Below are positions 53,880 to 62,461 of a DNA stretch of 64,000 nucleotides, piece by piece. The position numbers and the translations under genes are program-made. Source of the DNA: Bacteroides oleiciplenus YIT 12058 (lineage in GTDB: Bacteria > Bacteroidota > Bacteroidia > Bacteroidales > Bacteroidaceae). Location of the stretch: assembly GCF_000315485.1 (NCBI RefSeq), contig NZ_JH992942.1, positions 722,028 to 786,027 on the forward strand, read 5' to 3'. Below the pieces are notes generated by a model. The model was given only the letters and a program-made list of their open reading frames with translations, was not told the origin of the DNA and ran no database searches. Position 1 is the stretch's first letter; each line of letters begins with the position of its first letter.

Positions 53880-54656
53880 ATGATTGAATTTAAAAATGTA
53901 CCGTTGGCATCACTTCGTGATTTGCGGGAGCAATATTTAGCTTCTTTGTGTTATCCGCAAGAGTTACATTGCGAGTGGCTTGTTGCGAAAGGGACTTGTG
54001 TCAGTATTGAAACGGATGGAGAAAGGGTGGGATATTTTGTCTGTTCGGAAGAAGGACAATTGGTTGAATTCTATCTACTCGACAAGATGTTTGCCCGAAA
54101 AGAAGAAATCTTCGGACGAATGTTGGGAGAGTTTCAGATTAAAAATGCTTTCTGTAAGTCCTTCGATGATTTGTTTATGACTTGTTGCCATACATTCTGC
54201 CGGTCCTGTAAAATAGGCGGTATTTTGTTCCGCTTCTTCACTGACGAAATTGTGATGCCTTTGCCGGCTGGCGTAACCGTTCGTAAAGCAAAAGAAATTG
54301 ATATTCCGTTGCTGCTGACTCATGACAGTGATTTGTACGAATCTCCCGAAGAGTTGAATTATACCGTTTCAAACCGTATGATACTGATGTATGAGAAGGA
54401 TGGAGCACTCATAGGCTGTGGTTATCTTATCCGGATACTTTCTGATAAGAACATTTTTGATGTAGGTATGTGGGTGAATCCGGCATTTCGTAGGCAAGGG
54501 TATGCCGTGATGATTATTTCTCATTTGAAAGAGATGTGCTTGAAGGCTGGATATGTGCCTGTTGCCGGTTGTGCTGCCGATAATGTGGCTTCACGCAGAA
54601 CTTTGGAGCAGTGTGGATTTATGACGAAACATTGTGCTGTTGTATTTGAGTTTTGA
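53880..54656 (+). CDS. GNAT family N-acetyltransferase
   Basis: The 258-residue protein has an N-terminal region of uncertain type (about residues 1-130) and a C-terminal GNAT domain. The latter includes FDVGMWVNPAFRRQGYAVMI (acetyl-CoA loop RRQGYA) and AGCAADNVASRRTLEQCGFM. The long N-terminal part may be a degenerate second GNAT domain. Substrate unknown. The ATG at 53880 is favoured over the frame-opening codon at 53829, which overlaps msrAB. Confidence 0.84.
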   Translation: MIEFKNVPLASLRDLREQYLASLCYPQELHCEWLVAKGTCVSIETDGERVGYFVCSEEGQLVEFYLLDKMFARKEEIFGRMLGEFQIKNAFCKSFDDLFMTCCHTFCRSCKIGGILFRFFTDEIVMPLPAGVTVRKAKEIDIPLLLTHDSDLYESPEELNYTVSNRMILMYEKDGALIGCGYLIRILSDKNIFDVGMWVNPAFRRQGYAVMIISHLKEMCLKAGYVPVAGCAADNVASRRTLEQCGFMTKHCAVVFEF

Positions 54657-54692
54657 AACAGCTTTGACACTTAATACAAACTGTTGCTATTT

Positions 54693-54733
54693 CGTTTCGA
54701 TACCGCTGTAACTGTTACAGCAGTAACGAAACG
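54693..54733. terminator. compound palindrome between the GNAT and PepSY-like genes
   Basis: An inner hairpin (GCTGTAA 54705-54711 with TTACAGC 54715-54721) lies inside an outer one (CGTTTCG 54693-54699 with CGAAACG 54727-54733). The convergent position suggests a bidirectional terminator. Confidence 0.6.
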
Positions 54734-54749
54734 GGAGTATATCTTTGAT

Positions 54750-55187
54750 TTAGTCATCAATATCAATCACCCTCATCTTTGAATCGAACGTGATTTCCAA
54801 ACGATTAGATAGTCTGATTTCATACTCTTTCTTGTCAAGCTCAATCTGTAGGATTCTTGCATCCGGATAGTTTGCCTTTACATAATTACGGATAGCTTCC
54901 GGGATGATTTCGGCAGGAACTTCACTTTGGCGGCATTTCACTTCTTTCCATTCTCCTGTTTTATCAAACTCTATTTCTTCACCGTTGGTAAAGACTACAT
55001 CGTAGCTCTTATAGAACACTCCGCTTTCTTCTTTTGCCAATGCCACCTTATGATCTTTAAAATAAGTGTTGATAAACGTCTGTGCCTTTGCAGGGAGTTG
55101 GTTTATCTGGATGGGTTTATCATTATCCGCCATAACCATTGTGTGCATTGTGAACATACATACTAATAACAAAATTAATTTTTTCAT
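54750..55187 (-). CDS. PepSY-like (DUF2874) periplasmic protein
   Basis: The 145-residue protein has a signal peptide (LILLLVCMFTMHTMVMA). Two PepSY-like repeats follow: LPAKAQTFINTYFKDHKVALA...KSYDVVFTNGEEIEFDKTG and IPEAIRNYVKANYPDARI...YEIRLSNRLEITFDSKMRV. This fits PF11396, common and abundant in Bacteroides. Usually periplasmic, of unknown role. A TACATTTG box (55241-55234) lies 46 bp upstream. Confidence 0.86.
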   Translation of the reverse strand: MKKLILLLVCMFTMHTMVMADNDKPIQINQLPAKAQTFINTYFKDHKVALAKEESGVFYKSYDVVFTNGEEIEFDKTGEWKEVKCRQSEVPAEIIPEAIRNYVKANYPDARILQIELDKKEYEIRLSNRLEITFDSKMRVIDIDD

Positions 55188-55233
55188 ATTCTTCTATCTT
55201 TAATAATTAATACTTTGGTTTATTATGATGTTG

Positions 55234-55241
55234 CAAATGTA
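55234..55241 (-). promoter_or_regulatory. -7 box of the PepSY-like gene
   Basis: Minus-strand TACATTTG, with a weak TTTC about 21 bp upstream. Confidence 0.45.
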
Positions 55242-55305
55242 GAGGGAGAATCTGGAAAGAAACTGGAAAAAACTTCAATTTTTACTTTTAATCGTCATTT
55301 ATTGA

Positions 55306-57372
55306 TTATGATTCTATGATAAACTCACTTTCTTTTCCGTTATAAGTCAGCGTCAACCTATGCATCGCCCTTGTCACAGCCACATAAAGCATACTTTTAT
55401 CAATCGTTGAATTATAATTCCCAGCATCAACCTGAGGAACAATTACCTCATCAAATTCCAATCCCTTTGCCATGTGGGATGAAGTGACAATGATACCCTT
55501 CACAAAAGCGGAACTTTGGCTGGATAGAAAATAGACCTCCTGGGCATGCACTTGAAGTTTTGCAGCAAGTTCTTGTGCTTGCGCTTCTGTTTTGCATACT
55601 ATTCCAAGTGATTTATGGTTTGATGTTCTGAAGATAGATATTAAATTGACAATACCGGAAAGTTCGTCTTCCCTATTTCCGAATGACAGAATCTGAGGCT
55701 GTTCCCCATGGCGCACAACGGGTTCAAGTTCATTATTGGCTTGAATCTTCTGTGCAAAGCCTGTAATCTCGATAGTAGAGCGATAGCTTTTGCAAAGTTT
55801 CATAATCTCTCCTGTGCCAAATACTTTCCGAATCATATCCGCCGTTGACGAACCATAGGGATTGACTGACTGGGAGGCGTCTCCGAGAACTGTTTTTCGA
55901 CAAGGATAAAGTTTCTGAATGACTTTGTACTGGATAGGAGAGTAATCCTGCATTTCGTCTATCAAAAGATGTTTGACACCCGACTGCACGATATTTCCAT
56001 CCAATGCCATACGTAAATATGCCAGTGGAGCTAAGTCAGCATACTCCAATGTCCGTTTTTTGCGTAATTTGAATAGTTGAGGCTTACCTATCCATTCAAA
56101 GAAGTCTTTATAGATTTGAATATCATTATTGCCTGCAAACATATTCTTTATTTCCTTCTTCAACAAGTTTCTCACCGCAGTGGTAACCGTGAAGTAATAT
56201 TTCACTGTCAGCATATCCAGTATATAATCTGTCATCGTTTCAAACCGTTGCCGCATCGGATAGCGATTGAACCGCCTGAACTGTTCGTCAATGAATTCGG
56301 ATGGAATCGTGATATGTTTGGTGAGTTTTACATCTACCGCTTTAAAGTAATTATTTTCCATATAAAGAATAAACTTGTCGAGCTGTGAAATGAACTCAAA
56401 TGAAGATTTATATCTGATCCGTTCGATAAAATCATGATTAGGTTTCTCAAGCAATTCTGTCATCTGTCCGAAGAAATTCTGGTATTTGTATTTATCGTCG
56501 AGTACTTTCGAAAGAATCTGTTCCATGCTGACTTCGGGTACGCTTTCCTCGCCAAGTTCGGGAAGTACATTCGATATGTAATCAGCAAAAACTTTATTGG
56601 GAGAAATAATCAGTATATCTTTTGAAGAAATCTTTCCCTTCAGTGTATAGAGCAGGTAAGCGATGCGGTGCAGGGCTATAGATGTCTTTCCGGAACCTGC
56701 AACTCCCTGTATGATAAGCACGTGTGCATCTTCGTTACGAATAATCCGGTTCTGCTCCCGCTGAATGGTGGTGACGATGTTCTTCATCTTATCGTCGGAA
56801 TTACTGCTAAGTTCCTTTTGCAGAATATCATCATGGACGGTCAGGGAACTCTCAATCATATACTCCATCTTACCACTGCGAATGCGGTATTGACGTTTAA
56901 GCGAAATATCTCCGTTCACCTCGCCCGACGGAGACGAATAATTCGCTTTTCCCAATTCATAATCGTAGAACATTCCCGATATGGGAGCCCTCCAGTCATA
57001 AATCAGGTTCATCTTGTTTTTGGCATCATAGAAGGTATGTATTCCTATATAAACAGGCATTGGGCCGCTTCCATCCTTCTGTTCCCTGAAATCGATTCTT
57101 CCGAAATAGGGGATATCCAATATCCTGCCCAACCGGTTGCGTTTATGGATGACACTCTCGCCCAGTGCATAGTGGTTCAGGATACTTTCGCGCATGGACC
57201 GTATTTCATGCGGATCAATATCCTTATTGGACCAGATATAGTCTTTGTACTCCTGCAAGGTTTCTACATGTTCTTTTACCGAGCTGTCGGTATGGTTGAT
57301 TGTATCATGAATGATACCAATAACTCGCTGTAAATACTCTTTCTCTTGTTTTTCTGTTTGATTGAATGTCAT
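55306..57372 (-). CDS. helD: HelD-like UvrD-family helicase (RNA polymerase recycling factor type)
   Basis: The 688-residue protein has an N-terminal coiled region (about 1-80), then a HelD-like segment RIDF..YIGIHTF and IYDWRAPISGMFYDYE. Walker A is GVAGSGKTSIALHR (about residue 222). The helicase centre has DEMQDYSPIQYKVI (Walker B), GDASQSVNPYGS and KSYRSTIEITGF. The C-terminal motifs read VTSSHMAKGLEFDEVIVP and MLYVAVTRAMHRL. HelD proteins release stalled RNA polymerase from DNA. Length and order fit. A TAACTTTG box (57418-57411) lies 38 bp upstream. Confidence 0.88.
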   Translation of the reverse strand: MTFNQTEKQEKEYLQRVIGIIHDTINHTDSSVKEHVETLQEYKDYIWSNKDIDPHEIRSMRESILNHYALGESVIHKRNRLGRILDIPYFGRIDFREQKDGSGPMPVYIGIHTFYDAKNKMNLIYDWRAPISGMFYDYELGKANYSSPSGEVNGDISLKRQYRIRSGKMEYMIESSLTVHDDILQKELSSNSDDKMKNIVTTIQREQNRIIRNEDAHVLIIQGVAGSGKTSIALHRIAYLLYTLKGKISSKDILIISPNKVFADYISNVLPELGEESVPEVSMEQILSKVLDDKYKYQNFFGQMTELLEKPNHDFIERIRYKSSFEFISQLDKFILYMENNYFKAVDVKLTKHITIPSEFIDEQFRRFNRYPMRQRFETMTDYILDMLTVKYYFTVTTAVRNLLKKEIKNMFAGNNDIQIYKDFFEWIGKPQLFKLRKKRTLEYADLAPLAYLRMALDGNIVQSGVKHLLIDEMQDYSPIQYKVIQKLYPCRKTVLGDASQSVNPYGSSTADMIRKVFGTGEIMKLCKSYRSTIEITGFAQKIQANNELEPVVRHGEQPQILSFGNREDELSGIVNLISIFRTSNHKSLGIVCKTEAQAQELAAKLQVHAQEVYFLSSQSSAFVKGIIVTSSHMAKGLEFDEVIVPQVDAGNYNSTIDKSMLYVAVTRAMHRLTLTYNGKESEFIIES

Positions 57373-57410
57373 AAGTCCCTGTTATTGAATAAGAAGTTCA
57401 GAAAGGGTGG

Positions 57411-57418
57411 CAAAGTTA
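57411..57418 (-). promoter_or_regulatory. -7 box of helD
   Basis: Minus-strand TAACTTTG. Confidence 0.4.
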
Positions 57419-57475
57419 GTCCGGTTTATTGAAGTATTAAATAGTTATTTATAGCTATATATCCATCCTTTTTTT

Positions 57476-57483
57476 TACTTTTG
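57476..57483 (+). promoter_or_regulatory. -7 box of the nucleotidyltransferase-like gene
   Basis: TACTTTTG, overlapping the TTG at 57481. It shows that the TTG start is not used and ATG 57508 is. Confidence 0.5.
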
Positions 57484-57507
57484 CAAACTGACTCGAAAAG
57501 AAAGAAA

Positions 57508-58092
57508 ATGGATATCCTTGATATTGCCGAATGGAACCAGCAGAGAGCTTGGGAAGTAATAGAGAATGCCCGTATCATCCCGATATGGGAGAGTATTGGT
57601 GCGGAAGTTAACCTGGTGGGTTCCTTGAAAACCGGGTTACTGATGAAGCACCTGGACATAGATTTTCATATTTATACTCCATCGTTCAGCCTGTCCGACA
57701 GTTTCCAGGCGATGATGAAGCTGGGGGAAAATAAGTCTATCAGGAAGATAGAACATGTGAACTTGCTGGATACTCCCGAAGCATGTCTGGAGTGGCATGC
57801 CTGGTATAGGGATGCACGGAATGAACTCTGGCAGATAGATATGATCCATATCCTGAAAGGCTCCCGTTATGATGGTTTTTTCGAAAAGTTTGCCGAACGC
57901 CTTACTGCTGTTCTGACGGATGAGACGCGGAGAGTTATTCTAAGCTTGAAAAACGAGACGCCCGAAACGGAAAAGATAATGGGAGTGGAGTATTATCAGG
58001 CAGTCATCCGCGATGGCGTCCGGAGCTATGATGAATTCATGGAATGGAGAAGCCAGCATCCGGTTGCAGATATTGTGGAATGGATGCCATAA
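57508..58092 (+). CDS. nucleotidyltransferase-fold-like protein
   Basis: From ATG 57508 the 194-residue product reads EVNLVGSLKTGLLMKHLDID followed by FHIYT. This is a GS..TG....D-I-D pattern reminiscent of the nucleotidyltransferase active site (GS plus DxD). A second acidic strand, QIDMIHI, could supply the third carboxylate. No exact family is known to me. Function unknown; aminoglycoside-adenylyltransferase-like or (p)ppGpp-unrelated NTases are possibilities. Monocistronic. Confidence 0.6.
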   Translation: MDILDIAEWNQQRAWEVIENARIIPIWESIGAEVNLVGSLKTGLLMKHLDIDFHIYTPSFSLSDSFQAMMKLGENKSIRKIEHVNLLDTPEACLEWHAWYRDARNELWQIDMIHILKGSRYDGFFEKFAERLTAVLTDETRRVILSLKNETPETEKIMGVEYYQAVIRDGVRSYDEFMEWRSQHPVADIVEWMP

Positions 58093-58118
58093 CAGACTGT
58101 TCAAGCCATCATAGCAGC

Positions 58119-58886
58119 TTAATCCAATAATCCTGATGCTAACCCTGCATTGATGGCTTCGATGGAGTTTTGCACTCCCAGTTTGTGCAACAGGTTCTGC
58201 CGATGGATGTTGACGGTATGAATGCTGATGCAGAGTTTATGGGCGATTTCCTTACTCAATAATCCTTTCTGGATAAGTTGAAGAATCTCCAGTTCGCGTT
58301 GGGTCAGACTGATAGGTGCAGGTGATGGCAGCACAGGAGAAAACATTTCCCCGTTTTTAAGATTCAATACGGTGCATTCCACCTGGTCGGACTCCTTCTG
58401 ATTGGGGGCAATCTCCATATTACCGAGTATAAGCCAGGCTTTTCCATTGCGGCTTTGCTCCAAAACCTGTTGCCGGCTGATGACGCGTACGTATTGCTTT
58501 CTGGCATTGAGCACCCGGAAGCTATAAATATTGCAATAATCGTTTCTTTCTTCAATGGGCAAACTGTATATAAACTTACCCAACTCAACCTGCAACCGTT
58601 CCAGTTGGGTGGAGTCGTCCGGATGAAAGCGTGATTCCAGGTAATCCCCCTGCCTTTCCAAAGTCGCTATCTTATGGCTGTCGTAGCCCAGCAAATCGAC
58701 AAAGTTAGTAGAAGCAAACGCATATCTGAGTTTATAGACATCAACCACAAAGGTACAACTTCGGCTGATTGCGGACATCCGATGGAGCATCTGCTTGTCA
58801 CGTTCCCATATGGCATAGTCGATGTGGGTGGCAGACAGGTGCTGCTTGGCCCACATTTCTTCTCTTGTAGTATCGGTTGATTTCAT
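58119..58886 (-). CDS. PAS-LuxR transcriptional regulator
   Basis: The 255-residue protein has a PAS-like N-terminal half (about residues 35-165) with CTFVVDVYKLRYAFASTNFV, LLGYDSHKIATL and ESRFHPDDSTQLERL. A C-terminal LuxR HTH follows (about 195-250): LTQRELEILQLIQKGLLSKE, IAHKLCISIHTVNIHRQN. This is the stand-alone PAS-LuxR class common in Bacteroides. The signal is unknown. A GH43 gene lies immediately upstream on the same strand and may be unrelated. A TATTTTTG box (58913-58906) lies 19 bp upstream. Confidence 0.87.
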   Translation of the reverse strand: MKSTDTTREEMWAKQHLSATHIDYAIWERDKQMLHRMSAISRSCTFVVDVYKLRYAFASTNFVDLLGYDSHKIATLERQGDYLESRFHPDDSTQLERLQVELGKFIYSLPIEERNDYCNIYSFRVLNARKQYVRVISRQQVLEQSRNGKAWLILGNMEIAPNQKESDQVECTVLNLKNGEMFSPVLPSPAPISLTQRELEILQLIQKGLLSKEIAHKLCISIHTVNIHRQNLLHKLGVQNSIEAINAGLASGLLD

Positions 58887-58905
58887 CGGATGGAATTATT
58901 TCCTG

Positions 58906-58913
58906 CAAAAATA
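58906..58913 (-). promoter_or_regulatory. -7 box of the PAS-LuxR gene
   Basis: Minus-strand TATTTTTG. Confidence 0.4.
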
Positions 58914-58932
58914 GGATAAAAAACAATATACC

Positions 58933-60561
58933 CTATTCATTGGCTTGATATTCGAAGAAATCAAAGCTGACTTTATTGGATGATTTCTGTCCGTTGCTAC
59001 TGGTGTACATACCAATGAAAGGCCCGATGAAACCACCTGCTTTGTTGGAACTGTTGATACTTGCATCCTGTGTTCCGCCCAATGCCTGCATCTTTTCTTC
59101 GGAATCACCTGCATAGAAGTGGTAATCCAGTCCTTGGGCCACCAGTTTGATGAAGCACTTTCTCGCTTTCCATGGAAGGCTGGCAACTGTCGCTTCCTGT
59201 CCTCTTTCTCTTTTGATTAGCTTCACTACCTGTCTGTTTGCTTCCCTGCAAAGAACGACTTTGTAATGATGGCTGCTGTTTTGCAGAACAATCATACCGG
59301 CTTCTTCCGATTTGCGGGGATTGAACTCCATGCACAATTGCGCGGTGAAGTTGAAGTGTTCAATGCGGCGTGCTATCAGTGAAGGGTTGGTGTCTTCGTG
59401 GATGGAGTTGGGGCGTACATTCATGGTTAGCATGCCATTCTCCAAACTATACCATTTCTCGAAAGGCGTCCGCAGGAAGTTCCAGCATAGGCGCAGTGAA
59501 TCTTCGTTGAAATCATCTCTTGCCGCCTCTTTCTCAAATAACACGGGAGACAATCCGGTTGCTTTCTCAGTAGCCAGCACGCGCCCCACTCCCGGATTGA
59601 ACACAGGCCAACCTTCCTGAAAACTGACCGGAGTGAGGAAAGTCTCGCGTCCCAGCATCGTGTATCCCTTCAGTGGACGAACACCCAACATCACTGCCCA
59701 CCAATCTCCTTGGGGAGTCTGTACCAGGTCGGCATGACCGATGGTCGTTATGTCAATGTCTTTTCCCAAATGGCGGTGTGTCATGACCGGATTTGCATAA
59801 CCGGGAGTATAAGGTCCGGTCACCTTATCGGCTGTAAAGACGGTAATGGCGTGATTCTCCCAGGTTCCACCTTCGGCGACTATCAGATAATATTTAGTAT
59901 TGATTTTATAGAGATGGGGCGCTTCGCAATAAGGAGCATTGATGGCATGGCCGCTTGTCAGGATGTGGCGCTCACCGATGAGCTTTCCCTGCGTCAGGTC
60001 CAGTTGTTGGAGGTAGATGCGGTCTTCATTCTGGTACTTATCCTGTTCGGGAGTGTCGTTGATGGAGCCTGTATACCAGCACGTTCCGTCCTCATCGAAG
60101 AAAAGAGACGGGTCGATGCCCGGAGCGTCAGTCAGAAATATGGGTTCGGAATAGGGACCTTCCGGCCTGTCGGCAGTGACGTAGAAGTTGCCTCCGGCTT
60201 GTTGTGCGGTGCAGATGACGTAGTATTTTCCCTTGTGATGGCGGATGGTGGGAGCCCACAAACCGTTGGAATGTCTGAGTCCATCCGTCATTTGCAACTG
60301 GCTGGGGCGGGTGAGGACATGGCCTATCTGCTGCCAGTGCATCAGGTCTTTGCTGTGGTAGATGGGGATTCCCGGAAACCACTCGAAGCTGGAGGTCACC
60401 AGATAATAATCATTTCCTACCCGGCAAATGCTGGGGTCGGGATGAAATCCGGAGATAATGGGATTTCTGAAAGTAGCGGTTTCATGGTTTTGGCTTTGAG
60501 CCGATGCAGGATAGCTCGTGAACCATCCGATAAATACTAAAAAGAGAAATAGGTTTTTCAT
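58933..60561 (-). CDS. family GH43 glycoside hydrolase (beta-xylosidase/alpha-arabinofuranosidase type)
   Basis: The 542-residue protein has a signal peptide (LFLFLVFIGWFTSYPASA). The GH43 five-bladed propeller follows with the catalytic set: FHPDPSICRVGNDYYLVTSS (base Asp), PGIDPSLFFDEDG (pKa-modulating Asp) and INAPYCEAPHLY (acid Glu). A C-terminal GH43-associated beta-sandwich (about 345-540) has GMLTMNVRPNSI and AGGFIGPFIGMYTSS. GH43 enzymes remove xylose or arabinose from xylan or arabinan side chains. It is a lone CAZyme gene, not in the main PUL. A TACATTTG box (60598-60591) lies 29 bp upstream. Confidence 0.9.
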   Translation of the reverse strand: MKNLFLFLVFIGWFTSYPASAQSQNHETATFRNPIISGFHPDPSICRVGNDYYLVTSSFEWFPGIPIYHSKDLMHWQQIGHVLTRPSQLQMTDGLRHSNGLWAPTIRHHKGKYYVICTAQQAGGNFYVTADRPEGPYSEPIFLTDAPGIDPSLFFDEDGTCWYTGSINDTPEQDKYQNEDRIYLQQLDLTQGKLIGERHILTSGHAINAPYCEAPHLYKINTKYYLIVAEGGTWENHAITVFTADKVTGPYTPGYANPVMTHRHLGKDIDITTIGHADLVQTPQGDWWAVMLGVRPLKGYTMLGRETFLTPVSFQEGWPVFNPGVGRVLATEKATGLSPVLFEKEAARDDFNEDSLRLCWNFLRTPFEKWYSLENGMLTMNVRPNSIHEDTNPSLIARRIEHFNFTAQLCMEFNPRKSEEAGMIVLQNSSHHYKVVLCREANRQVVKLIKRERGQEATVASLPWKARKCFIKLVAQGLDYHFYAGDSEEKMQALGGTQDASINSSNKAGGFIGPFIGMYTSSNGQKSSNKVSFDFFEYQANE

Positions 60562-60590
60562 ATGGTCATTTACATAATTGGGTCTGAGTG

Positions 60591-60598
60591 CAAATGTA
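60591..60598 (-). promoter_or_regulatory. -7 box of the GH43 gene
   Basis: Minus-strand TACATTTG. Confidence 0.45.
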
Positions 60599-60674
60599 GG
60601 TGTAGATTGGGAAATAAAGTAGCAGTTATTTGTCTAAAAATAGCTCAATTCTATCGGCTTTTAATAAATTTCCC

Positions 60675-60682
60675 TATATTTG
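60675..60682 (+). promoter_or_regulatory. -7 box facing MATE copy 2
   Basis: TATATTTG on the plus strand. If used, the MATE leader would be about 440 nt and contain the 22-bp tandem repeats. Confidence 0.4.
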
Positions 60683-60922
60683 CTACCCAATCAAGAGATA
60701 AAGATCAAATTGTTCAATTCATGAAACATCAACTCTGTATATAGCTACGCTTCACGAATAGCACCTCCTCGTATAAAAGCTATTCAGCTATCGGACGGAT
60801 TCACGCAATTCGTCACAGAGATTTTATACCCCGTTTTATTTATGCTTTTCCCAGGGAGGGAGTAACTGAGTAATAGCCAATGTCAGCAACTGACGTGGGA
60901 TGACTCTGAGACTGAGGATAGA

Positions 60923-61028
60923 ATCAATGCCAATGATTCCTACCATCAATGCCGATGATTCCTACCATCAATGCCAATGATGCCTATCATCAATGCCGAT
61001 GATGCCTATCATCAATACGGATGATGAT
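60923..61028. repeat. 22-bp tandem repeat, 4.8 copies
   Basis: Units starting ATCAATGCC at 60923, 60945, 60967, 60989 and a partial at 61011 repeat with an exact 22-bp period and few substitutions. GACTGAG (60910-60916) and CTCAGTC (61032-61038) flank the block as inverted arms. The unit length is not a multiple of three, so it is not coding. It is not a CRISPR array. Confidence 0.8.
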
Positions 61029-61126
61029 ACTCTCAGTCGTAGCAACAGTATAGCTGACATTAACTTGTAGCCCGGTTCTCTTCATTTCCCGGATAAGCTT
61101 TATTCATCACTTATTAAAATTGAACA

Positions 61127-62416
61127 ATGAATTATACGTATAAGCAAATCTGGCTCATCAACTTTCCCGTGATGATGAGCATCCTGATGGAACAATTAAT
61201 CAATATCACCGATGCAGTTTTTCTTGGGCATGTGGGCGAGGTGGAATTAGGCGCCTCCGCCCTTGCAAGTGTCTATTATCTGGCTATCTATATGCTTGGA
61301 TTTGGTTTCAGCCTGGGCTTGCAGGTGATGATTGCCCGTAGAAACGGGGAACAACGGTACAAGGAAACTGGCCGGACGTTCTATCAAGGATTACTATTTC
61401 TGAGCGGCTTGGCTATTGTTTTAAGTCTGGCATCCTATGCGCTATCCCCCGTTATTCTGAAATATTTCATTCATTCGCCCGAAATTTATCAGGCTGCGGT
61501 CGATTATTTGAAATGGAGATGTTTCGGGCTGATATTCTCTTTCCCGTTTCTGGCATTCCGTTCGTTCTTTGTCGGAATCACAAAAACGAGAGTGTTGTCG
61601 TGGGCTGCAATGATGGCGGTTCTCATTAATATACCTTGTAATTATTTGTTTATCTTCTGTTTTAATCTGGGTATATCGGGTGCGGCAATGGCTTCATCAT
61701 TGGCTGAGGCGGGTTCTTTGCTTATATTGGTGTGTTATACTTTTCAGAAGAAAGTGGATAAAAATCACTTTGGATTGAAAGCTGTCTATGATGGAAAACT
61801 ATTGGCGGCACTCCTGCGTCTATCCGTATGGAGCATGATGCACGCTTTTATCAGTGTTGCCCCATGGTTCCTTTTCTTTGTGGCGATAGAGCGTTTGGGA
61901 GAGGTGCAGTTGGCAGCGTCCAATATCACCAGAAGCGTATCGACGGTTTTCTTTGTGATAGTCAATTCCTTTGCGGCAACAAGCGGCTCTTTGGTGAGTA
62001 ACCTGATTGGTGCGGGAGAAGGACAAAATCTGTTTCGGCTTTGTAGTAAAGTACTCAGATTGGGGTATGCAGTAGGGGGACCTTTGATTGTTATCGCCTT
62101 ATTATTCAACCGCCAGATTGTTGGATTTTACACGGATAATGCCCAATTAATTGAGTTTGCCCATTATCCTTTTATCGTTATGTTGCTGAATTACGGATTT
62201 GCCTTGCCCGGATACGTGTATGTCAATGCGGTGACCGGAACAGGGAATACCCGGATGGCATTTATATTCCAAGTCTCCACAATTATCATTTACCTGGGCT
62301 ATCTCTATCTGTTGAGCTACTGCCTCACCGTTTCCCTGTCGGTTTATTTAACGGCCGAATACCTTTTTGTGATATTATTGGGTGTACAGTCTTATATCTA
62401 CTTGAAACGGAGGTAA
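61127..62416 (+). CDS. MATE family efflux transporter (copy 2)
   Basis: The 429-residue protein has about 12 helices and close likeness to the MATE at 46776: both have YKQIWLI, FLGHVGEVELGASAL, MLGFGFS, IARRNGEQ, IERLGE/IEHLGE and VSGTGNTN/VTGTGNTR type segments. The two look like diverged paralogues. It exports cationic or hydrophobic compounds; specificity unknown. The leader carries a tandem repeat, discussed separately. It converges on the histidine kinase gene. Confidence 0.88.
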   Translation: MNYTYKQIWLINFPVMMSILMEQLINITDAVFLGHVGEVELGASALASVYYLAIYMLGFGFSLGLQVMIARRNGEQRYKETGRTFYQGLLFLSGLAIVLSLASYALSPVILKYFIHSPEIYQAAVDYLKWRCFGLIFSFPFLAFRSFFVGITKTRVLSWAAMMAVLINIPCNYLFIFCFNLGISGAAMASSLAEAGSLLILVCYTFQKKVDKNHFGLKAVYDGKLLAALLRLSVWSMMHAFISVAPWFLFFVAIERLGEVQLAASNITRSVSTVFFVIVNSFAATSGSLVSNLIGAGEGQNLFRLCSKVLRLGYAVGGPLIVIALLFNRQIVGFYTDNAQLIEFAHYPFIVMLLNYGFALPGYVYVNAVTGTGNTRMAFIFQVSTIIIYLGYLYLLSYCLTVSLSVYLTAEYLFVILLGVQSYIYLKRR

Positions 62417-62461
62417 GATATTTCGAGCAGATTTCAAAAGTCATAATCAGCGAAAGGGTGG

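Larger units (their letters stand above)
60562..61126. other. 565-bp region between the GH43 and MATE genes
   Basis: It holds the divergent -7 boxes, a seven-codon frame (ATG at 60721, MKHQLCI), and a tandem-repeat block (60923-61028) within an inverted repeat. I see no further gene; the stretch 60745-60905 shows nothing recognisable. Confidence 0.7.

Noticed and set aside
60923-61028. Tandem 22-bp units considered as a CRISPR array
   Set aside because: The repeats are contiguous with no unique spacers and no cas genes are present.
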